A stretch of 64,000 nt of DNA from Microvirga aerophila (GTDB taxonomy: Bacteria > Pseudomonadota > Alphaproteobacteria > Rhizobiales > Beijerinckiaceae): the NCBI RefSeq assembly GCF_003332305.1, contig NZ_QOIO01000001.1, positions 186,001-250,000 of the forward strand, in the 5' to 3' direction. The first letter of the stretch is position 1; each line of letters starts with the position of its first letter. The notes beneath the pieces are model-generated. The model was not told where the DNA came from. It did not search any database and was given only the letters and a program-made list of their open reading frames with translations. The position numbers were made by a program, and so were the translations under genes. Shown one piece after another: positions 38,864 through 52,045 of this stretch.

Positions 38864-39589
38864 ATGGCTTTGATCGAAACGCGCGCACTAGGACGGGTCT
38901 ATGACTTGGATGCTGGACGCGTTGTGGCCCTGGATCACGTGTCCCTCGACATCGACGAGGGTGATTTCGTCGCCGTGATGGGTCCGTCCGGTTCCGGCAA
39001 GTCCACCTTCATGAACTTGATCGGATGTCTGGACAAGCCATCAAGCGGCCAATACCGGCTCGCGGGAACGGCAGTCGAGACGCTGGACGCGAACGGTCTC
39101 GCCCGGCTGCGAAACCGCGAGATCGGCTTCGTGTTCCAGCAGTTCAATCTGCTGCCGCGCACCGATGCCCTTGGCAACGTGGCCCTGCCGATGATCTATG
39201 CAGGCGTCGACCGCAAAGCCCGCCAGGACAGAGCCCTCAAGGCCCTCGGACGGGTGGGCCTTGCGGATCGGCACCATCATCGCCCCATGCAGCTGTCGGG
39301 CGGGCAACAGCAGCGCGTCGCCATCGCGCGGGCATTGGTGAACAGCCCAAGCCTGCTGCTCGCCGACGAGCCTACCGGCGCCCTCGACAGCCGAACCGCC
39401 AACGAGATCTTAGGCTTGTTCCAGGAGCTGAACCGGGAAGGCGTGACCATCGTTCTCGTGACCCACGATGCGGATGTAGGCCGTCACGCGCGCCGCCTGA
39501 TCCGCTTCAAGGACGGCAAGGTCATCGAAGATCATCGGCAGACACCCCTCGACGCCCGTGACCACTTGGGTGCGGAGAGCGCAGCGTGA
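38864..39589 (+). CDS. macB: MacB-type ABC transporter ATPase
   Basis: 241-residue nucleotide-binding subunit of the LolD/MacB class. Walker A GPSGSGKST (40-48), signature LSGGQQQRVAIARAL (about 144-158), Walker B LLLADEPTGALDSRT (about 164). Unlike E. coli MacB, in which ATPase and permease are fused, this is a separate protein; its stop overlaps the permease start (GTGA). The triad exports an unknown substrate, perhaps a peptide, toxin or lipid. Confidence 0.93.
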   Translation: MALIETRALGRVYDLDAGRVVALDHVSLDIDEGDFVAVMGPSGSGKSTFMNLIGCLDKPSSGQYRLAGTAVETLDANGLARLRNREIGFVFQQFNLLPRTDALGNVALPMIYAGVDRKARQDRALKALGRVGLADRHHHRPMQLSGGQQQRVAIARALVNSPSLLLADEPTGALDSRTANEILGLFQELNREGVTIVLVTHDADVGRHARRLIRFKDGKVIEDHRQTPLDARDHLGAESAA

Positions 39590-40818
39590 GGTTGCTAGAA
39601 GCCATCCGCTCCGCTTTTTCGGCCATCCTGGCAAATGCGCTGCGCAGCCTGCTTACCATGCTCGGGATCGTCATCGGGGTTGCGGCGGTGATCACCATGG
39701 TGGCGATCGGCTCCGGTGCGCGCAACCTCGTCGATTGGCAGATCCGCTCCCTAGGGGCAAACCTCGCCATCGTGACGCCCGGCAACGTCACGCAGGGCGG
39801 CGCACGCCTCGGTGCAGGCGCCGCCTCCACCCTGACAGACGAGGACGCGCAAGCGATCCGGCGCGAGGTCGACGGCGTCGTGGCCGCTGCTCCCTTCGTG
39901 CAGGGCGCGGCCCAGGTGGTGGCGGGCGGCAGCAACTGGGGAACCCGCATCTACGGCATCGATCTCGACTGGTTCGAGGCTCGCGAATGGGAGGTCGCGG
40001 ATGGGCGAAGCTTCGATCCGGAAGAGCTTCGCCGAGGCGACATCGTCATCATTCTCGGGCAGACGGTGGCCCGCAACCTGTTCGGCGAAGAGGATCCGCT
40101 CGACAAGACCGTGCGGGTGCGCAACGTCCCGTTCCGCGTCATTGGCGTCATGGCTCCAAAAGGTCAGTCTGCCTTCGGCCAGGATCAGGACGACGTGATC
40201 TTCGTACCGCTCGATGCAGGCCGCCGCCGGGTGATCGGCCGCAACTATGCGAAGGACGGTTCGGTCGGCTCGATCTTCGTGAAGTTCGCCAACGAACAGG
40301 ATATCGAGCCCGGCATCGAGAGCATCACTCACCTTCTACGCCAACGTCACCGCGTAGTCGGTGAGCAGGAAGACGATTTCGCAATCCGCAACCTGACCGA
40401 GATCGCCAACACGGCCTCGGCCTCGGCCAACACGCTCTCGATCCTGCTCGCAGCGGTGGCGGCCGTGTCGCTCCTGGTCGGCGGAATCGGCATCATGAAC
40501 ATCATGCTGGTCTCCGTGACCGAGCGGACGCGGGAAATCGGCCTGCGTCTCGCCGTCGGAGCCCGCCCCCGCGATATTCTGAGCCAGTTCCTGATCGAAG
40601 CGACGACCTTGTCCACGATCGGCGGAGGCCTCGGCGTAGCCCTTGGCGCAGGGGCCGCCTATCTGGTGGCGCAGATGGCAGGCTGGCCCTCGCTGGTATC
40701 CACGAACGCCATCGTGATAGCGGTCGGGTTCTCGGCCCTCGTCGGCATCTTCTTCGGGTTCTACCCGGCAAGCCGAGCGGCCAAGCTCGACCCTATCGAG
40801 GCGCTCAGGCGGGAGTAG
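39586..40818 (+). CDS. MacB-type ABC transporter permease
   Basis: 410 residues with the MacB/FtsX layout: an N-terminal helix (ILANALRSLLTMLGIVIGVAAVITMVAIG), a periplasmic domain of about 220 residues, and three C-terminal helices containing VSLLVGGIGIMNIMLVSVTERTREIGLRLAVGAR and ending AKLDPIEALRRE. It starts at GTG, sharing four bases with the ATPase gene. A strong hairpin closes the operon. Confidence 0.93.
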   Translation: MRLLEAIRSAFSAILANALRSLLTMLGIVIGVAAVITMVAIGSGARNLVDWQIRSLGANLAIVTPGNVTQGGARLGAGAASTLTDEDAQAIRREVDGVVAAAPFVQGAAQVVAGGSNWGTRIYGIDLDWFEAREWEVADGRSFDPEELRRGDIVIILGQTVARNLFGEEDPLDKTVRVRNVPFRVIGVMAPKGQSAFGQDQDDVIFVPLDAGRRRVIGRNYAKDGSVGSIFVKFANEQDIEPGIESITHLLRQRHRVVGEQEDDFAIRNLTEIANTASASANTLSILLAAVAAVSLLVGGIGIMNIMLVSVTERTREIGLRLAVGARPRDILSQFLIEATTLSTIGGGLGVALGAGAAYLVAQMAGWPSLVSTNAIVIAVGFSALVGIFFGFYPASRAAKLDPIEALRRE

Positions 40819-40828
40819 CTGCTCGGTC

Positions 40829-40857
40829 AACTGCTTCCACGCTCAGTGGAAGCAGTT
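40829..40857. terminator. Bidirectional terminator between the efflux operon and a convergent gene
   Basis: Perfect 12-bp inverted repeat AACTGCTTCCAC / GTGGAAGCAGTT with a five-base loop, ten bases after the permease stop and abutting the stop codon of the convergent gene at 40858. Confidence 0.8.
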
Positions 40858-41229
40858 CTAGATCGGCTCACCCTTGGCGTAGATCTTCTGGGGCGCTTTC
40901 GGGAAATACTTGAAGAGCGCGGGGCAAAGCCAGCCTTCGCGGTTCTTCCCCTCCTCCCTGTACCAGTTTCCGCCAAACTCCTCGCGGACCAGGGTCAGCT
41001 CGACCTGATAGCCTGGGAAAGGCGTGGTGGAGAAGATCAGCCGAAAGCCGTTCCGTGCATTCGGGATATTTCTCACCGCATCGTCGATCATCTGCGGAAT
41101 GCCGGAGACGAAAGGCTCCCGCACGAGGCCGGCAGCCGGGTCATCGAAGACCCAGGTCCCGTGCGAGAGGTAGGGCTGAATGACGAGTAGCGCGTTGGAT
41201 GGAGGTACGGCGGGTGTCGAGAGATCCAT
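40858..41229 (-). CDS. Conserved protein of unknown function (DUF6717-like)
   Basis: 123-residue soluble protein with no signal peptide or membrane segment. The central VIQPYLSHGTWVFDDPAAGLVREPFVSGIPQMID resembles a conserved family of uncharacterised bacterial proteins, which I believe is DUF6717; this is from memory. Tryptophans are frequent toward the end (GNWYREEGKNREGWLCPALFKYFP). I use the ATG at 41229; a GTG at 41238 would add three residues. It stands between metH and the convergent efflux operon, with no evident functional link. Confidence 0.75.
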   Translation of the reverse strand: MDLSTPAVPPSNALLVIQPYLSHGTWVFDDPAAGLVREPFVSGIPQMIDDAVRNIPNARNGFRLIFSTTPFPGYQVELTLVREEFGGNWYREEGKNREGWLCPALFKYFPKAPQKIYAKGEPI

Positions 41230-41301
41230 GGCGTGCACACGTTGAATGTTTCTTCGTGCGCCTGACGTGGTGATCCCCGGGTTATTCCGCCACCCGGAGC
41301 G

Positions 41302-45075
<3,774 letters not shown>

Positions 45076-45097
45076 GACGTGAGCATGACACGCTAAG

Positions 45098-46004
45098 TTA
45101 GGCCGCAGCTTTCACAGTGTGGTCGCGCAATCCAAGGAGATGACAGATCGCGTAGACCAGATCGGCGCGGTTCATGGTGTAGAAGTGGAATTCATTGACG
45201 CCGTGATCGACGAGGTCGATCACCTGCTCGGCCGCAACGGCGGCGGCGATCAGTTTGCGCGTATCGACATCATTATCCAGGCCGTCGAAGCGCGCGGCGA
45301 GCCATGCCGGAATGCTGGCGCCAGTCTTCGCGGCGAAATTCGACGTCTGCTTGAAGTTCTGAACAGGGACGATGCCCGGCACGATCGAGATGTTGATGCC
45401 CTTCGCGCGAACGCGGTCGAGATAGCGGAAGTAATGATCGTTATCGAAGAAGAACTGGGTAATGGCGCGATCCGCCCCACAATCGACCTTTGCCTTGAGG
45501 GCATCGATATCCGCATCGAGGGACGCGGCTTCCGGGTGCTTCTCCGGATAGGCTGAGACCGACACCTCAAAATCACCAACGCCCTTGATGGCGGCGACCA
45601 AATCGCAGGCCTGCTGATATCCACCAGGATGGGGCACGTAAGCGGTGCCGAGCCCCCCCGACCGGATCGCCACGCAGGGCCACCACATGACGAACGCCGG
45701 CATCCCAGTAGGAACGGATGACGTCATTCACCTCCTCCTTCGTGGCCGCCACGCAGGTCAGGTGCGCGGCAGGCCGGAGGTTCGTTTCGCGCACCAAGCG
45801 CGAGACGGTGGCATGGGTTCGTTCCCGGGTCGATCCGCCTGCTCCATAGGTCACGGAGACGAATTGCGGGTCGAGCGGAGCCAGACGCTCGATGGATGAC
45901 CAGAGGGTCGTTTCCATTTCGGGCGTCTTCGGCGGGAAAAACTCGAACGAGACGCGAATGGAGCAAGTGTCCTGACGGCTGGGGCGAAGGGTAAGCGGAG
46001 ACAT
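45098..46004 (-). pseudogene. metF: Methylenetetrahydrofolate reductase MetF, frameshifted
   Basis: FAD enzyme that makes 5-methyl-tetrahydrofolate for MetH. The 5' part starts at the ATG at 46004 (one base shared with the sahR stop) and shows SFEFFPPKTPEME, VSVTYGAGGSTRERT and VRHVVALRGDP; the 3' part resumes GLGTAYVPHPGGYQQACDL and contains DRAITQFFFDN to the natural end. The two halves are in different frames. The shift falls in a run of seven C at 45654-45660 (G on the coding strand): removing one restores a continuous reading, RGDPVGGLGTAY. Either a sequencing error in a homopolymer, or a recent mutation. No other damage is visible. Confidence 0.9.
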
Positions 46005-47038
46005 CAGGCAACCTCTCTGTCGGGTTCGAGCATCGGCCAGTCCGTCACCACGCGACGGTCCTGACCCAGCCAAAGGGAAACGGTCAATTGCTCATCACCC
46101 TTCTTGGGCGGGGCGAGTTCTCGCGTGAGCGTGCAGCCGAGCCCGGCCTCATCGAGCCAGCTGGCTACCTGCTCCGGCGCAAAGCCGAGGCGACGATGGG
46201 CCTGGGCTTCGCGCAGGAACTCGAGGTTATGGGGGGCGAAATCGACCACAAGAATGCGACCACCCGGAGCCACGAGTCGGGCCGCCTCCCGGATCGCCCG
46301 CGCGGGATCGTCGAGGTAGTGCAGCACCTGGTGAATGACGACGAGGTCAAACGTGTCCCGCGGGAACGGTGGAGCGTAGATGTCGCCCTGCCGGAGCTCG
46401 ATCCGCATCAGCCCGGCTTTCTCCAGGTTTGCACGGGCGACTGAGAGCATCGCGTGGCTGGCATCGAGCCCGATGGTCCGCAGGGCCTGCGGCGCGAGAA
46501 GCTGTAGCATTCGGCCGGTGCCGGTGCCGAGATCGACTAGGTTGCGGATGGGCCGGGACCCCAGAACATCCAGCACAGCGGCTTCGACCACGGTTTCAGG
46601 CGCATGAAGAGAACGAATCCGGTCCCAGTCGGGGGCGAGGCGCGAGAAGAATGCCTGTGCGGATTGGGAGCGCTGAGCGCGGACCGTCTCAAGCCGGGTG
46701 CGATCCTCCAGCAGTTGGGGGTCGGACCGATCGAGATTGTCCAGCATGGGACGGAGAATGGCGAGAGCACTGCTCTGGTCCGTCAGACGAAAGAACGCCC
46801 AAGCGCCCTCCCGGTGCCGCTCGACGAGGCCGGCTTCCGCCAGCAGCTTGAGATGGCGGGAGATTCGCGGTTGAGACTGGCCGAGGATGTCCGTGAGGTC
46901 AGAGACGGAAAGCTCGCCCTCGGTCAGCAAGGCCAGGATCCGCATGCGCGTCTCCTCTGCGGCTGCCCGTAGGATGCTTAAGGTCAAATCCAGGGATGGG
47001 GGCGCTGCACCGGGCACAGTCAAATCTCGCTCGTACAT
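46004..47038 (-). CDS. sahR: ArsR-type regulator fused to a SAM methyltransferase domain (SahR-like)
   Basis: 344 residues. An ArsR winged helix (about 18-95, with LSVSDLTDILGQSQPRISRHLKLL) is joined to a class I methyltransferase-like domain with VDLGTGTGRMLQLLAP (168-183), a SAM-type fold. It has none of the usual ArsR metal cysteines. SahR proteins of this build are known to sense S-adenosylhomocysteine and repress methionine-cycle genes in proteobacteria, and here metF and metH follow directly in one operon. The ATG at 47038 lies inside a 20-bp palindrome over the promoter. Confidence 0.85.
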   Translation of the reverse strand: MYERDLTVPGAAPPSLDLTLSILRAAAEETRMRILALLTEGELSVSDLTDILGQSQPRISRHLKLLAEAGLVERHREGAWAFFRLTDQSSALAILRPMLDNLDRSDPQLLEDRTRLETVRAQRSQSAQAFFSRLAPDWDRIRSLHAPETVVEAAVLDVLGSRPIRNLVDLGTGTGRMLQLLAPQALRTIGLDASHAMLSVARANLEKAGLMRIELRQGDIYAPPFPRDTFDLVVIHQVLHYLDDPARAIREAARLVAPGGRILVVDFAPHNLEFLREAQAHRRLGFAPEQVASWLDEAGLGCTLTRELAPPKKGDEQLTVSLWLGQDRRVVTDWPMLEPDREVA

Positions 47039-47056
47039 ATAAAGATATGTTTATAT
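47037..47056. promoter_or_regulatory. Putative SahR operator, 20-bp near-palindrome
   Basis: ATATAAA and TTTATAT separated by the six bases GATATG, so only one base pair breaks full symmetry. It covers the -10 element, the expected transcript start and the first two bases of the sahR reading frame. An AT-only palindrome in GC-rich DNA ahead of an autogenous ArsR-type gene is a strong operator candidate. Confidence 0.7.
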
Positions 47057-47078
47057 CTTCTTTGGGAGCTGACGGCAA
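47050..47078 (-). promoter_or_regulatory. Promoter of the sahR-metF-metH operon
   Basis: TTGCCG, 17 bases, TATAAA on the minus strand. The start would lie about 47043, some five bases before the ATG at 47038, so the message would be leaderless or nearly so; no ribosome-binding site is seen. Confidence 0.6.
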
Positions 47079-47190
47079 GATCAAGTTAGCTCGTCTTTCG
47101 AACCCTCGCGCGCTGGGCCGCCAGGACGAGAAGCACCACCGCAGCCGCCACGAACCAGGACGACAGGCTGATCGGCTCTCGGTTGAGAGC

Positions 47191-47964
47191 CTAGGCGAAC
47201 AGGAGCGTGATGAAGGTTTGAAGGAGTTGAACTTGGCTCACATGAGCAATCCCGCCCATTGCCAAGCCGGCGTTCCAGGCAAAGAAGCCGAGATATTGGC
47301 TCATCAGGGTCACATAGGCGAAGCCGAGCCAGCTCCAGACCGGGATCATGGCAGGATCGTCCGGGCTCGCCAAAAGAGCAACAGGAACTGTCACGGGCAG
47401 CGCTACTACGAGAACCCATGAAATGACCTCCCAGCCGGAATAGCCGCTGCGGACAAGCTTGCCCGACAGCACGTATCCCAGGGCGGAGGAAGCAGCAGCG
47501 GCGAGTAGGAAGATGTCCCCGACTTCCAGGGCCCCTCCCCCTTCATGCAGCGTGAAGCCGATCACGAGGGCCGCACCTGCCAGGGAGGCCATCCAAAAGG
47601 CTGCGCTTGGGCGCTCGCCCGCGATCAACGCACTTATGGCAGACGTGGCGAGCGGCTGGATTGCGAGCACCACGCCGCCATGGGACGCAGGCACGCTTGT
47701 CATGGCAAGGGCCGAAAAGCCCGGAAAGCTGGCCACGAGGCACACCGCCGCGAGTGCAATGGTGGAAAGGTGCTTCCGCGCTGGCCATGGCTTGCGCAGG
47801 ATCAGCAAGGTCGACCCGGCCAAAAGCCCCGCCAGTGCCGCCCGCCCTGCGGTGACGAAGACCGGGCTTAGATGCTCGACGGCCAGATGGGTGAAGGGCA
47901 GCGTCCCGGCGAAAATGAACACGCCCACGAAGCCGAGGAGCAAGCCGAGGGTTTCACGCTGCAT
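47191..47964 (-). CDS. EamA/DMT family transporter, truncated by an in-frame amber codon
   Basis: 257-residue inner-membrane protein. Two EamA repeats are seen (VGVFIFAGTLPFTHLAVEHLSPVFVTAGR; later VSQVQLLQTFITLLFA). The usual protein has ten helices and about 290 residues. Here TAG at 47191-47193 ends the frame inside the last conserved region; beyond it the same frame continues for 34 codons with the expected ALNREPISL and a tenth helix (FVAAAVVLLVLAAQR), to a TAA at 47086. Readthrough would give 292 residues. I take the ATG at 47964, nine bases beyond the amn stop. Substrate unknown. Confidence 0.8.
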   Translation of the reverse strand: MQRETLGLLLGFVGVFIFAGTLPFTHLAVEHLSPVFVTAGRAALAGLLAGSTLLILRKPWPARKHLSTIALAAVCLVASFPGFSALAMTSVPASHGGVVLAIQPLATSAISALIAGERPSAAFWMASLAGAALVIGFTLHEGGGALEVGDIFLLAAAASSALGYVLSGKLVRSGYSGWEVISWVLVVALPVTVPVALLASPDDPAMIPVWSWLGFAYVTLMSQYLGFFAWNAGLAMGGIAHVSQVQLLQTFITLLFA

Positions 47965-47971
47965 CAGCAAC

Positions 47972-49450
47972 CTAGCGGAATGGAGGTTCGTCGAAGCTGC
48001 GCAGCTTTCGCGAGTGGAGGGAGGAACGCTGATCCCGCAGGATGTCGAGAGCCGCAAGACCGATCATAAGGTGTTCGCTGACGGCTCTCTCATAGAACGC
48101 ATTGGCGGCGCCCGGGAGCTTGATCTCGCCGTGGAGCGGCTTGTCGGACACGCAGAGCAGCGTACCGTACGGCACGCGCAGGCGGTAGCCCTGTGCCGCG
48201 ATGGTGCCGCTTTCCATATCGACCGCGATAGCCCTGGACAGGTTGATCTGACGTCGCTCCTGGCTCCAGCGGAGTTCCCAGTTGCGATCGTCATAGGTCA
48301 CGACCGTTCCGGTGCGCAACCGCCGTTTCAGCTCGTCGCCCCGGGCATGGGTCACCTGGGCGGCGGCCTCCTGAAGGGCCACCTGGACTTCAGCCAAGGC
48401 CGGGATCGGAATTTCCGGCGGCACGGCGCCATCAAGAATACTGTCGCGTCGCAGGTAGCCGTGGGCGAGCACGTAGTCGCCAATCACCTGGGACTGACGC
48501 AAGCCGCCACAATGGCCCACCATGAGCCAGCAATGGGGTCGGATGACTGCCAGATGATCCGTGATATTCTTCGCGTTCGATGGACCGACCCCGATATTCA
48601 CCAGGGTCACCCCATGACCGTCGCGGTGGATCAGGTGATAGGCCGGCATCTGGAACCGGTGCCACGGCGACGAGCCGACAAGCTCTGCAATTGTAGATTC
48701 ATCGAGCCCGCGCTCGATGGTAATTCCACCCGGCAAAAGAAGTTTGATGAAAGGGCTCTCGTCATTGGAGAGGACCTCCACAGCCCAGCGGACGAACTGA
48801 TCCACGTAGCGGTGATAGTTCGTCAGCAGAATCCAGGGCTGAACCGAGCGCCAATCGCTGCCAGTATAGTGAACGAGACGCCGGAGCGAATAGTCCACGC
48901 GTGCCGCATCGAAAAGCGCCAGCGGCCTCGGCTCGTTCTCGTCGAAATTCCAGGTGCCGTCGGCAATCTCGTCGCCCACCTTGGCCAGAAGCGGCGTTGG
49001 AAAATGCTGTGCGAGCTCGGAGGCGCTGAGCGCTCCCCGGCCAAGCTCGTCGCCGCGCTCGAACACGTAGGGATAAGGGATTTCCTGATCGCTCACCCCA
49101 ACCTCGAGGGTCGCGCCATAATCGCTCACCAGATGGTTCAGCTGCTCGAGGAGGTAGTTCTTGAAATAAGCCGGCTGCGTGATGGTGGTGGCGTAGACGC
49201 CGGGGCCTTGGAACTTCGCATAGGCGCGCTGCTTGATCGGCGGCACTGAGGTCGCCCGGTAGACGACGCGAAGCTCCGGATAACGAAACCGGGACCTTTC
49301 GCCGGAGGTCGGGGCTGTGCCCTTGGAAAAGAAGCGCTCCAACGCATCCCGTTGCGCCTCGATGGCCGAGTCATAGAGGTGGATGAGCCGTTCGACAGCT
49401 TCTCCAGGGTTAGCAACGGTTTGGAAGGATGTAATCTGATCAGCAGGCAC
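47972..49450 (-). CDS. amn: AMP nucleosidase
   Basis: 492-residue enzyme that splits AMP to adenine and ribose 5-phosphate and helps set adenylate levels. An N-terminal AMP nucleosidase domain (about 25-180, with FQGPGVYATTITQPAYF) precedes a nucleoside phosphorylase fold; VNIGVGPSNAKNITDHLAVIRPHCWLMVGHCGGL and the SDKPLHGEIKLPG segment near the end are typical. GTG start. It is followed seven bases later by the EamA gene. Confidence 0.95.
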   Translation of the reverse strand: MPADQITSFQTVANPGEAVERLIHLYDSAIEAQRDALERFFSKGTAPTSGERSRFRYPELRVVYRATSVPPIKQRAYAKFQGPGVYATTITQPAYFKNYLLEQLNHLVSDYGATLEVGVSDQEIPYPYVFERGDELGRGALSASELAQHFPTPLLAKVGDEIADGTWNFDENEPRPLALFDAARVDYSLRRLVHYTGSDWRSVQPWILLTNYHRYVDQFVRWAVEVLSNDESPFIKLLLPGGITIERGLDESTIAELVGSSPWHRFQMPAYHLIHRDGHGVTLVNIGVGPSNAKNITDHLAVIRPHCWLMVGHCGGLRQSQVIGDYVLAHGYLRRDSILDGAVPPEIPIPALAEVQVALQEAAAQVTHARGDELKRRLRTGTVVTYDDRNWELRWSQERRQINLSRAIAVDMESGTIAAQGYRLRVPYGTLLCVSDKPLHGEIKLPGAANAFYERAVSEHLMIGLAALDILRDQRSSLHSRKLRSFDEPPFR

Positions 49451-49546
49451 GTCGACAACTCATCTCTGGTCCCGTGCCTCAAGGGTCATACACGGTTTTA
49501 CCCACGAACCCAACCGGATTGAGGAGCCCGCAAGAAGCCGCGCAAG

Positions 49547-49579
49547 CAAGAGGCGGAAACCGGACGGTTCCGCCTCTTG
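49547..49579. terminator. Hairpin after the Tyr/Gly-rich protein gene
   Basis: Perfect 12-bp stem CAAGAGGCGGAA / TTCCGCCTCTTG with a nine-base loop that itself holds CCG/CGG. It lies 36 bases past the stop at 49615 and ahead of amn. There is no clear T-run. Confidence 0.6.
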
Positions 49580-49614
49580 GAGAGGTAGTAGTCGAGGGGC
49601 TAAACTCTCGAGTC

Positions 49615-50055
49615 TTATTGGCAGACCTGCGTCTGGCGCACAAACACCCGACCCCATGCGTCAACGAACCGACGAGGTACGGTGTAGCACGCAGGAGCTG
49701 CGTAATAGCCGTTGCCATAATAGCCCGGATAGGACGCAGGGTAGGCCGAATAAGGATAGTTCGGATACGAATAGGCTGGGGCCGACGCCAGAGCGCCCAG
49801 CGCCAGTCCGCCAATCAGGCCTGCCGCAATGGCGCCGCCATTGTTGCGCCTGTAATACCCGCCGCCCCTGTAACCGTATCGGGCAGGCCGGTAAGCGTAA
49901 CCGCCATTATAAACCACCCCACGAGGGCCGGCCACCATACCGTTGCGCCACGTTCCCGTTCTGGCGCCGGCTTCCGCCGGCACTGACGTCAGAAGAGCTC
50001 CGCCCAGAACCATAGTAGCGAAGCCGGCAGTCAAAACTAATTTCCCGCGGAACAT
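49615..50055 (-). CDS. Secreted Tyr/Gly-rich protein of unknown function
   Basis: 146 residues. A signal peptide (MFRGKLVLTAGF to VPAEA, about 1-28) is followed by a region with repeated YGYRGGGYYRR, YPNYPYSAYPASYPGYYGNGYY, in which Tyr, Gly and Pro dominate, interrupted by a short Ala/Gly hydrophobic stretch (GGAIAAGLIGGLALGALAS). Two cysteines frame the C-terminal ACYTVPRRFVDAWGRVFVRQTQVC and may form a disulphide. Such small surface proteins are frequent in Bradyrhizobium and Methylobacterium relatives without known role. I start at the ATG at 50055, with GGAGG five bases ahead. Confidence 0.8.
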   Translation of the reverse strand: MFRGKLVLTAGFATMVLGGALLTSVPAEAGARTGTWRNGMVAGPRGVVYNGGYAYRPARYGYRGGGYYRRNNGGAIAAGLIGGLALGALASAPAYSYPNYPYSAYPASYPGYYGNGYYAAPACYTVPRRFVDAWGRVFVRQTQVCQ

Positions 50056-50243
50056 CCAACCCTCCAAAGGAGCGACCTTTCAGAACTTTGCTCCTAAAAG
50101 TTACGAACAAATAATAACGCTTTCTAACTGAACTCGCGATGAATTTTCATGCCCGCACAACTAGAGGCTTTTCTAAAACCCGCTCAGTCGCGTGAAGCAA
50201 AATTATCGCCTCTTTCCTTGCTATCCGACTGCCTTCAATGCAA

Positions 50244-50267
50244 ATGGCCGCCCGTACGGGCGGCCAT
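50244..50267. terminator. Terminator after ettA
   Basis: Perfect 24-base palindrome with 12-base arms (ATGGCCGCCCGT and its complement), 31 bases beyond the ettA stop on the minus strand, followed there by TTTGCATT. Confidence 0.75.
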
Positions 50268-50297
50268 CCAAGTCGCTACAGAATAGTAATTTAGCCG

Positions 50298-51950
<1,653 letters not shown>

Positions 51951-52045
51951 GGCAAAAACCCTGCTGAATGCTGAACGCGATGAATGGATTGCGCGTCAGT
52001 TAGCAGGGGCGGCCCAGACCGGCAAGGCGCTTGGAGGTCTCACGT

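Noticed and set aside
45076..45097. Cobalamin or SAM riboswitch before metH or metF
   Set aside because: The gap before metH is 22 bases and metF overlaps sahR; there is no room or conserved element.
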